From the NCBI GenBank assembly GCA_037951165.1, contig JBBDHG010000008.1:5215501-5279500 (forward strand): a stretch of 64,000 nt of DNA, given 5' to 3'. Under the pieces are notes generated by a model. The model was not told the DNA's origin. It saw nothing but the letters and a program-made list of their open reading frames with translations, and ran no database searches. Position 1 is the stretch's first letter. Each line of letters starts with the position of its first letter. This stretch comes from Lophius americanus. Lineage: Eukaryota > Chordata > Actinopteri > Lophiiformes > Lophiidae. Positions 37,201 through 49,200 of this stretch are shown here, in pieces. Both the position numbers and the translations under genes were made by a program.

Positions 37201-40200
37201 TTAATTAAGTTCAGGTTGATTGCCCCGCTGTGCCTCATTCGCACCCATCCCGATTCTCTCAGGTGTAGCAGGTGAGACAATAGATTGCGTCTTTTTCAGT
37301 TTTTTAGGCATCAGTTTACCAGCTCTGGCTCCAAAGCTGGTAAACCAGAGCTATCACTTCAGTTTTTTATTACTTTTTAGGAGTTTGTCGTTCCTTGGCA
37401 TCTCAAGCACTCATACATGGCAACCGGAGGTAAGATTGACATGACGACGGGGACGAGCAGGTGTTGTTGATTACAGAAGCAAACCGTTTTTTACTGCAGA
37501 TCAGTGAACATGTGATTTAATTTATTGTTGTTTTGTGTTATCCGAGTTAAATAAATAATTTTGCAATATAAGAATAAACCCAAAGGACTGTGTATTGGTT
37601 TTGGTTTGCTCGAACGCACGTCAGGACAATTACCATGTTTCAGACCCAGTAGCGATGGAAGTACAGGATTTAGTCTCTACATTAAGTCAAAAACTAGCTT
37701 CGTTGGATCATCTGAAAGTCGTGTATTGCTTCAGAAGAGTCAGCTGGGTCTGAAGACAGACAATTGCTACCCATGGTGATGCACCTGAAAACATCGCCCT
37801 TCAAATGGCTGGATTGGAAGAGCCCCGCAGCTACTGGATTGCGACTGGGACACCAAGCACCAAGAATCAGGACACCAGATCACACTAAGTCGGCCAACGA
37901 TTGGTATGTGCAGCGCTGACACGATTACGTAAAGGCCATCGTAAAAAAAAAACAGCAAACTTCCTAGCCTAAACTCAATTCATCGGCAGAGACACTGCTT
38001 AACAATGGTGCTTGTTAGGCTCTGTCAGGAGGGTATGAATTCTACTTTTATTGGACTTTGATAGAAACTGAGTTTGAATATCGAACACGAAAACGTCAAA
38101 ACTTCGACCAACAAACTGATGACAAACTTGTGGTTAAAGATGCTGAACTGGAGGAGGGAATGAGAAAGTTTGAAGCGCTGAAAGAACGCACCATTAAATT
38201 AAAAAAAAAAATAGACAATTTACGAAAGCAAAGAAAAACTAAACTAAATAAACTGTCTTTGCTAAAAGAAACGATTACAGACTTAATGTGTGATGAAAAC
38301 TATGTCAATGAGGATTTCATAAGTACATGGTGGTTGTCTGATACTGAAATTATCCTGCCGATGATGTTGGTGACATTAGGTGGGTTTACATGGGGCACTT
38401 TGCCTTTCCGAATCCAACCTTTCCGAAATGCAATGTCGGTCGCCTGTTTAGATGATGTGTGATCTTTTCCGACCCGGTGTTTACATGCATCACCTCATCT
38501 AATCTGAAATGCTATCAGACATGCGCAGACAATCTCCTGTCCCCTTCATATGGTGGCGATAATGCTTCGGTGAGTTGAGTGCTGACCGCCAACAAGCGCC
38601 AAGAAGAAGAATACGACAAAGAGGGCTTGCACGGAAGTGACTTTTCGACCATCTAACCATACAAATATGTTGAAATATTTCAAAGTTAGAATGAATAAAT
38701 CACTCTCCGATACAGAACGGTACAGTTTTGAAGTTGCTGTATTTAAAATGCGTTGCGGCGCTGAAAAAAATAGCAGGCATCACAGCTGTTCAGTGCTGTT
38801 CTGTTTCTGAAAGCAACCATCAACCACCAGGAGATCTGTACACTGTTCTGCAAAGGCAAAATTAGTTCACCACACTCCTTGTTCAAATACAAGCCTCGCA
38901 GTCTCTACCTGACACGGAATTTCAAGTTTTTGATGGAGATCTTTTTACCAGGCTTGTTTCACTGACATTGTATATTTCATTAAACATGCATCAGATCCAC
39001 TCTTTGCTGACATTCAGGACCGTAAGCCTGGCAAAGAAGGGAACAAAGCCAAATCTGAAGTAACTACACAGCTTAAAAGAAGCAGTTTTGAATCTTTTGT
39101 ATGTATTAGTAATGATGTTAAAGGGAACCTGGATTATAGTGACATTTAGGCAAGTCATTACTTTAATTAAACCTCAAAGTCTAAGACTTATTTTACCAAT
39201 GCAGGTCGCCATTACTTTAAGAGCGCATTCCATTATGGGTTAATTATGTAGAATTGTTATTGTCGCACTGAGCTGCTGTACTTGGTTGTTATTTTCATAG
39301 CATTGGTGAGAGAAAATTTGATATATTGTCGCATTGTGCTGCTTTTGGTTGTACTTTCCAGTCGAAGTGCAATGCGGGAAGCGATGTATGTTTTCTCAAC
39401 TTTCCCAGAGATAAGAAGAAGAGAAAACAGTGGGAAGACGCTTGTGGACAAATACAACTTCCAAAGGACCCGCGTCTTTGTTCGCTTCACTTCTCCTGAT
39501 GCATTTAAAGCATTTAGTCGATCACATCTGCTAAAACAACTCACCAATCATGGTGGTCATAAACGAAGGATAAAAAGAGATGCTGCGCCTACAATATTTC
39601 CACACAAGGAGACTTAACGTCACCGAGAAGCGAGTGTCAACCTCTGTATGAAGCGGCAAAGACAGGAGACGCTGGACGCTCTCCTGCTAAAATCTGAACC
39701 AGCTCACGGATGCAGAGAGTCTGAAAGCGGACCATCGGACACGACTATCACCATGGAGGATATCCCACAACGATGGTATTATCTAGGTGCTTCAGTAGCT
39801 CTTCTGTGGGATAATAATAATAATAATACATTTAATTTATAATGCACTTTAAATTTCGATCAAATCTCAGACAACACGGGTTAGCATTGACTACCCATGT
39901 GCGTTGGTGAGCCTTGAGTGTACATGACCTTGTTGCCAGTGCACAAGGTGTCCTTCCATCAAACCCATTGTTAGGGACGATGGCTTGGTGATTATGGATA
40001 AAATGAGAATCAGGATTTTTTTAGGATTGATCACAACTCTCTCCCTCTCAGCCATTAAGCCACTGTCAAAGTCGCTCACATCCTTACTACTGTCCGTTTT
40101 TCCTACTTCCAACATATCAAATTTGAGTGCAAAAGTTCATTCCCTGCCTAATATAATCCAAACACTGACAGGTTCCATTGCAAGATAATCAATGTTATTC

Positions 40201-43200
40201 TGACAGTCTCACCAAATTTCCCCCCTGATTCCAATTAATCCCAAATGACCCATTGCCTCATTAAAATAACTAATCCCTATAAAAAGCATAATTATGGAGA
40301 AAATTTCATTTGCAGGTATACAATGGCTGGGGCAACATAACATTCCCCGTGACATCACAGTGGAATGGCCAGCAACGAGTTAAACCCTATGGAGTCTTTG
40401 GGCTTGGTTGAGTGAGTGAGTGCTACAGCTTGAACACCCTCCACAGGCCTAGCAACAAGTCTGACTAAAATATTTAAAAATTAAACGAGTTTTGTTATCA
40501 ATAAAACAGGCGGTCATGCCGGACTGTAATTATATAGCACTTATCTAATAAGAAGATACAGAGGACAGGGGAAGATGGAAACAGATGATGCACAGAGGCA
40601 ATCCCTATAGGGAACAGCCAACAGAAGATGACGACTGATAGTTCTAATGTTATGACCATTCATTGTATATACAAGCAGTTAAAACTAACAGCAGTTTGAT
40701 CAGAATAAAAGCAGGTGCAGAAGGTGAGACTCTGATTCAACATGGGTAAAGATATAGAAGAAGGATTGACAGACCCACCTGCTGCACCTCAGAAAAAGGT
40801 TGCAACCAGCCACATTTACAGCAGAGGAGACCATTAGTATCCATAATAGGTCTGTACATGCCAAAACAATGCAAAAAAAAATTGCCTGAGGCATGCTGGA
40901 CTTCAGAAAACCTGACTGTGGCTGTTCTGTCAGGATGACATTGCTGAGCCTTTGTAAGATCCAGGTTTCTGAAGCAGAAAAACATAACAGTTTTGGAATG
41001 GATTTAAGATCCCTGACCTAAAACCCATTAAAAACCCATTGGTTGGTTCAATGAACAAGCTAAGATCCTCCACAGACACAGCAGTGACTCTGGAAAGCTC
41101 TGATTGAACAGTGGTTTGCCAATCACACAAGATGACATCATTGGGAAATTGTATCCGTCCAAGAGGAGCATGATTGCTGCATTTTTGTTCAGTCTCTTTG
41201 TTCTTGTTACTGATTCAATTAAGATAATCATTAAATATTAATATGGAACATAATGTAGTTGTTATTTTCATACGAAACAAACAACCCAAGCAATTTCTCA
41301 TATAAACACAATGCATGGTTTTTAAATCCCCTGAGAGAAAATTAAAATTAAATTACTTACTGAGAGAATGCTATCAAATTTGGTTCCACTAATCATGCCC
41401 CTCCACCCTCGGGTAGAATCATAACGGATCCCCTGATTTTTCTTGAGCCCTTATAAGGTCAAATAGTAATATAAGTCTAATATTTGGTTTATAAATACAA
41501 AGTGCTGCCTTGTAGAGCCATGAGCATGACCATTACTTGGTTAAATATCTGTTTGGGCATGGATGGAACAACTACAATACAAAATGGTTAGTGCTGTTAG
41601 CTAAATAGGTAGCTTAATTATTCCTGGTTCTATTTGCTAACATAACTAACAAACCTGAGAGGTGTAGTGATCTGTTAATCTGAAATAAATTTGTAGATTT
41701 TCCTGAAACGAAAAACTAATATATGATGCAAGAACTTTGAGATGTGCTCAAAATTAGTGACAAGCCTGAGGTGAAAGTTAAGAAACATGATCCTCTGAAG
41801 CTGAAATATGTTGAATGAACATATTTATCCTTGTATCAAGAAAAATACACAGTACAATATGAGCAGCAGAAATACAGCAGTGAGTATAACCAATAGATGG
41901 CAATAATGGGCAGAAGCGAGGTGCTATTGGCGGATATTGAATGCCAGAATAATTTCAGCTCTCTTAAAGTATTGTGCTTCACCCCCTTACATCCCAAACC
42001 TCTTTACAACACACAATTTATTTAGCAGAAAGGGTTCAACGCATAATTTTTAACACCAGACAAAGGGGAGGGAGTGGAGTGTGTCTAACAAGTCTAACAA
42101 TATGTGTGTAAATCAGCTTTGTGAAATGAAAACTACGAGCTGATAACATCACTTTCCTGAGAAATTCAAAATTCTTGCATGTATTTAATGCTCCTTGAAT
42201 CCAAGTCCCGCTGGGCATTGCCTCATTAATGAATGCAAATGTAAAAGGCTTACTTCAGCGGTATAGTATGAATAATGAAAGTGCTCCGTTGATGGTATGC
42301 AGCTTGTGGAATTAACAACAATTGTGGCAGGGGGGGGAGCTTGGTATAAAAGGTCAAGACTACAAGACCACAGACCCACCTTCACTAAGATCTTTATTGG
42401 GAGTGGAATTCCCTCCTTCAACTCTTTGGTTTTCTCATTGAAGTCTTTGCAGAACTGTCCGATTGGGATTCCTCTCTGGATGGGAGAAGAGGGGAAACAA
42501 TGAAAAATATAGGATTATTTTAAAATGTATTAGATGTCAGAGTTTGCACACATTCAAACATCAATTGTGTCGCACTGAACTGGCAGACTGCAGATGCCTG
42601 GGCTGCTGTCAGTCAATCCCAAACCTCCAGAGGTCGGCCTTTATTTTCAGCAATGAATGGTTCAGGCAACAGGACTGTGCATTAACATTTTTGATTTATT
42701 TTTTATAGTCGATTCAGACTTTTTATTCTTGTTATATTCACACTGTGATATATCAATATGCATGTGTGTGTTTGTATGTGAGAAGTCCTCTGCTCTTCAA
42801 GAGTGCATTTGTGTGTTTGTGTGGGTGTGCATGTTTGTCACTCACACTATGACTGAATGCCAAGTGATGAATGAGCCTCTCATTTTCCAGCTTCTGCAAG
42901 GCTAACCAGAGTGAAGGCAAAATGGATGGGTGATGTTATGTCAACACCCACACTCCTATGCACCATTTTGAGCTGCATTCAATGGTAAAGACAAATAGGG
43001 AATTTTATTATTGCTGCTAAAATGTATGATCACCCTCACTCACCAATCAGCTAAAAGGAAACACATTGACTGAAAGTTTCATTTTCTAAACAAAGGGAAG
43101 ACCTTTTATTTTTGCCCATACGGTTTAATGGACACTTCTGAAGCTCCAAACAGAGCCAAGCACAGCTTTCAGATTCAAATAATGAACCTGATGGAAAGTC

Positions 43201-46200
43201 AGTCACCCTGAGATCTTCTCCAATGAGAGTACACAGAAGACATTTATTTGAACTTAACGGAGCAGAAAGATATATGAACATAATTTCCACTAAAGTCTAT
43301 GAAAGCAACTGATTAGCATTAGATGAATGCTAATCAGTTGCTTGATCTACACAAACCCATCACTTCATTATTGTTCAAAATGATACTCATCCCTCAATGG
43401 CGTTTCTTTGCATATGTTGACACAATAACAACAAACTGATGTGCCATGACTCATAATGTGAGTCATGTCAATCTATTGTTTCAGAGCTGATGTGTGATAT
43501 TTGAATTACAATATCCAATTAATGAAATGAAATGCAGCTAGGTCCCCAGAGCCCTCACTATTTTTTCCCTTCCCTCCCCTCATGTGCTTTGAATAGTTCT
43601 CCCTTGTCAACCTCACTACCCATGCCCTTCCCTCCCTTTGCATCCCATAAAACAACATAGCATGGGTAAACAAGCGGGGAGGGAGCAATGAATGAAACTC
43701 TAATTAAATATGGATTAGTATAAAATCTGTGATGTTGGGTTTGAGTCAAACCAAACCCTCGGGCTCTGCTCTCGCATTCAGCTCCTTTCCCCCAGTTCAG
43801 CCCGTGTCGGATAATGATCTTTGCTACAATCTTAAATGACCCTTTCATGACACACAATGCCATGAAAGGCCCTCCCCAGACAGGCAGACATAGCACCTTG
43901 TTGCTTTTCTAATATGCTCAAGCATGGACAGCGAGACATTATGCAGACAGTAAAGCAACCCTTCTAAAGATAGACAGAGGCTAAGGCTTCATGTGGCCTC
44001 CATGTCCTGTCAGCCAGTACTAAAGAGAGCTTGAAGGCTCTTTAGCAGATGAAGTAAACATACTGACAACTTTATCATTCTATTATTTTTATGGGTTGAT
44101 TAAAAGACTAGAGACATAACCCAGTTCGGGATAGAATCCTCAGTTAATCAAATATTTATAAATGCACTAGGGATAGGCAACCGTGACCAAATTAATCTAT
44201 CTATTACATATTTGTATTTGCAATCACAGTCTTTAAATGTGACAGGGGACTGGTGAGTCTTGGAAGCATGTTTCAAGATTTGCTCATCCATCCTCACATG
44301 AGAATTATCAGAGAGAGAACTGGAACACCAACATTCATGCTCTGGCCAAACCGCTAACCCCCGCTCTCTACATCTGAGCATCTAATCATCATCGCGTCCG
44401 AGCAGCTGAATAAATCCTCTCTTTTCCACCATGACAGAATAGAGGCGGCTGCTCTCACGTATAAAATGGCTGCAGCCCATAACCCAAGGCTGGCCCTTCC
44501 ATGCCAGCCATGGACGAGGACATTCAACTGTACATTTTCAAAGACCTCTGAGATCCTTCCCACCAGGATTAAACTCTAATCTACAAAGATATTTCTTGCC
44601 GTCAAATCGAGCAGAGACTTTGGTGAGTAATTACTATATGATCCATTCAAGATCGGTGCGGCAGAGTCTCATTACTCATAATTATGTAAGCAATTAGGCA
44701 TTTGCAATTAAAAACTGCAAAGTGTCCTTTTCATTCGACCCTTTTACCATATTCTCTGCTCTGCTTTTTGACACTCCTTCCGTGTTGATGTGATTGGCCT
44801 TTCAGCTTCACTAACTCGTTTTAACAAGATGTAGCACTGCTGTGGCAGGACGATGTGTGTGTAGATGGGGGGAGGAAAGACAGGACTGAAAAAAAAGGAG
44901 ACAGATGAGGTGTATTGAAGTTGTCGGAAGATGGCCTGTGACTGTGGTCAATATATAAACAATAATACAAAGTTTGTTTGACAAACTCCAGCAAGGAATC
45001 AAAGTCTGCAGGAGGTCCTTATGAACATGGGTGATTGAGAATTTATGTTTATGTATGAATACTTTGGCCTCATTTCAATCTGGCAAGATAGTAAATTCAA
45101 GAGTTGATGTGTGTGCATATTAAATTGCCACAGAATGCTGACGTTGAGGAGGTGTTCGCTGTATGTGGTTGCAGGTTTCTGCATTTTAGAGGGCAAATAA
45201 AGCTGATGGAGAAGAGAGAGGAAGATGAGGAAAAAGAGAGGGAGTAGGTCAAGAGAAATATGGTGCTCCTAGAAGCGTGGCAAACATGGATACAGGACAC
45301 AGATGCAGTGTAGGGCCTTGGGGCAGAAGGCGGGATTAATTGCCCCTGGCACACAAGGCCACTCGATAAATTGCTCCGAGCGGTCGACACAGAGGAGGTG
45401 ATGGAGGTGAAACACTGAAGAGAGACTTGTGGGAGGCGAGGTTAATTAACCTCTTTAATATGAAACAGTCGTTTATAATCTTAATTACATTGTTCATTTA
45501 ACTGCACTGCTTTCATTTCATCAGATTCAACAGGGCTGTTGGTGTGTACATCAAACAGCTGAATGGGTTTCATGTTGAGCCCCCAGCTGCAGAGGGCGTA
45601 ACAGAGTGAGGCTGATCAGCAGGTCAATTTAGGTCTACCACACACAGCAAACAGTATAAATAAATTGAGTTCACGCTGGACATGCATTTTACTTGATTTT
45701 CCATTCTGGAATCAGTGGATTAGCTTTAAAAGTGGAAAGTGAAAATTAATTTCTCCCTCAGTCTCCAGTGAACTGTGTTGCGGCCAATATAAACCCTGCA
45801 TAGAAGAGATGAGGAGCACGGCTAATACAGGCACGAGTGCAGAACTGACGGCGTGAGCAACATACAGGGATTCATCTTTATAAAGACCAATCTTAAACTT
45901 TTCAGCAATTTTGTGGTCATCTGGATCTGTGCTTAAAATACATAGAGCCCTCACTTTTGGAAACTGATATTGAAAGAAATTAGTCTAAAATGGTCACAAA
46001 TGCGCACAATTATTTATTGAATCATTTAGATCTAGGTACTAAAAAAGCATGTCCCAATTCAAATAGAGACAATAAGCAATTTGACCACATGAAAAACAGG
46101 TTTACCACAGCACATAACGTATTCACATTTTGCAAAAAAAGCTTTCAAAAAGCTTCATGTTTTTATAAACATCTAAAAATATGTAAGGCATTCTTTTCCA

Positions 46201-49200
46201 TTTATTTACAGATTGTTGAATGTGTATGCATGAACCAGATTAAATTTATTCTTGTCACACACTTCACATGGTCCATTTCACACGGATTGACAAAGGCATG
46301 AAATGGCTAGTATCAAGTGTCAGGGAAAAACTGGGATATCTGGGCTCATGGTTAATTTGTGTGTAGTTTCAAAGTAGGAAAGACATTTCTCTAAGTAGAG
46401 TTAATATTTGTCACCTTGCGTTAACAACATGTACAGTATATTTACCTAAAATATATTTCAGTCTAATGTCAAGTTAAAACTACATTTATACAGCACATAC
46501 TGTATACCTAAAATATGCTTCGGTCTAATGTCAAGTTGAAAATACATATTATATAGTATTTTTTTCAAGAAATCGTGGTCAAATCTTGCTAGTGCCATTT
46601 CAGGTAAGGCAGGTAAGGGTACTGCTGCAGTGTTCAATTTGAGACAAAAATACACTGTTGAAGCTTGGGGACCACATGGAATACTACAGGTTTGGTTTAG
46701 CTGCCTTTCTAAAAGAACGTGGTTGTAAATGGATTTCAAATATCTGTAAGGCAAAGATTATTATATGAATACTTCTAAAACTGTTTTAATAAGACCACAG
46801 TACATGGTATTTTGTGCGGATTGGAAAATACATTCTGAAGAATCCAAAAATATTTTAACTTAGGAAAATCGTATTTCATTTGTAGATCATTTAACACACT
46901 TCCGTGAACATTTTGAGGCCAATTTCTTTCAATATCTTGCACAAGAGAAATGATTTGCTTTTCAGGGGCATGGTGAAAGCACTGTGTGCAATTGGAACAA
47001 AATGGAATGCATCACGACAAAACATCCCATTTTCATCTCCATTAGGTTTCCCTCACAGAATCCACACTGTTGGGTCTTTTGCCCCATCACATGATTTGAG
47101 GCTGCAGCTGAAACATAAGAGTCTGAACTGTAGGCCTGATGCTCAATGCTAGAGATGACTGAAAACATATAAGATATGTTAACAAGTTGATGACAGACCC
47201 TAAGAAATAGGATAATCGGTTCAACTTAAGTCAGACTTTATCGATTGACAGCAATGTTTTAATATCCGCCCTGTGAAATGCAGGATATTAGTTTGAAACA
47301 GATATCTAAAAAGTATTTTAAAGAGTACATTGTTGTCCTTTATACGGTATATTTCTTGCTTTAGGAGATACAACTTATTTTTGTGGACTTGAAGATGTAG
47401 TATGTACGCTTTACATTATACAAGTAAATTCCGAGATGATTGTGTAATTATTACTGGGATTATTCGTTTTTTCGATCTTTTAAATACACTTATTGTTAGT
47501 GGCTTTTGTTAACAGTGCCAACTACATTAATGTGATGTAAATCTAAGAATTTGTATCCAGGGACAGATGCCCCTTTGCTATTAATGCAAAAATGTAATAA
47601 CTAGATAGACCTACCCCATTTCATATGTGAATTTGAGGAAACAGATGAAAATTGTGGGGGTCCCATGTCCTTAAAAATTTTAAAATAAGCAAACAGAAGA
47701 AACAACTTATGAGGAGCACAAATGTAGGGCTCCTACTTATGGACAGACAAGGGTTCGAAAAACAAGTTAAATCTGAAATGTAAGAAATTTTAGGACAATA
47801 TAATGGTCGTAATGTAGATTAGTTTGGTTTAGGAAGCCCCTCCCTATATGTCGACCGCGTGCTAGTGTATAACACCAGAGTGTTTGGAGGGGCAGTTGTG
47901 GGTCAATGCAAAATTTTATATTACCAACAAAATTTGAATGGCAGGCTAAAATCTTCCACAGACTCACTCAAGGGACATTATGATGTGCTAATGAGTCATT
48001 ACCATTTCAAGTTGTGTGGTAAATAGACTTAGGGTTTGTAAAGAAACAGTGCAGGCGTGGATTTAAAGAGGAATTAACTTAGTCTTCTGTAGCCCTCCCT
48101 ACCTCCATACATAATCTCAAACACCACACCAAAACCTCAAATCAATGTCTTAGAGTTTGAGCTCTATCACTATGTAGGTGCGAGGTTTTGACGAGGAAGA
48201 TGAATGCATAGATATTTCTGGTTCTGTTGCAATGACTTGGATGCTTGTTTTTCTTAAATGCAAATTATTAGTATGATAATGCCAAAAATGCTTGATGATA
48301 AACTAGGCCTCTGCTGTTGTTCCCAGCAGCAAAGGTACATCCCCGAAAGTTTGCAATCCCTTCTTTGTATAAGCAATCTCCCTGATTGAACTCCTCAAAT
48401 TAAAAGTGTAGTTATTTCCAGAGTTTGTTTAGTAAAGAACACCCCCAAATTGAGTAAATAATTAATTATTAGATCAAATTATGGGTTAAATATGATACAA
48501 ACAAAAGCTAGACCTCCTCAAGTATATTCAATTTGGGCTAAATTGGACCAAAGGTTGAGTAATTATGGATGAAAAGATTTTACAGATAAAGATCCCCACG
48601 GTGTGGGATATATACAACTAGTCCGGTTTTTCTTCGCTCCAAAGTCTATGTCGGTATCAAATTTAAAGATTAAGATCAAAATAGTTTTTGAGTTATCAGG
48701 TTAACATGAAGGATCTTCGGCAGCGGATGCAGTGGCAGCGATCAAACTTCCATAATATCCCTGACTTTCCGAGGTTATAATTCATTTATTCAAATGGATG
48801 CCCCAACACTGAAATGACACAAGGTGATGAGCATTGCTCACTGCTGATGCCGTTAGTATTCTTGGACGGTTTGAAACCCCATGTGACCTTCCAAACTTCC
48901 CCAATCATGTCAGACAAAAAGTGATGACTGCACGGTACTGTAAACAGCCTGTCCGCCTGGCTGCTCCTTTACCCTCCTCTGCTCTTCTCACTGTTCTCCT
49001 TTGTCCCTTTTCCTGCCTCACGCCCCTCTCTTTCCTCTCAGAAAGTGAGCCAGTGTGCAGTATGACCTTCAACCACACCCAAAGGGAGCGTAAAAGGAAA
49101 AAAGAATAGTAACTGGATGGAGTAGAGAATGTGATAAAGAAGATAAATGTGGTAACACATAGGCCATGGAAAGAAAAAGAAGGGTGAAGAATAACAAAAA

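Larger units (their letters stand above)
28300..42379 (-). other. mrpl11 intron 2 (14.1 kb)
   Basis: Dominated by transposable elements between 31.9 and 39.9 kb. From 28.5 to 31.7 kb and from 40.2 to 42.3 kb it is AT-rich with no gene recognised. It also holds two short perfect palindromic sequences, listed below. Confidence 0.8.

Noticed and set aside
40700..41200. Tc1-like transposase remnant
   Set aside because: A few words (NITVLEW-like, NP-like) resemble a Tc1 DDE region, but no consistent order of motifs could be read on either strand.
43303..43343. MicroRNA precursor
   Set aside because: Stem of only 18 bp with a 5-base loop and no pairing of flanks; shorter than a Drosha substrate.
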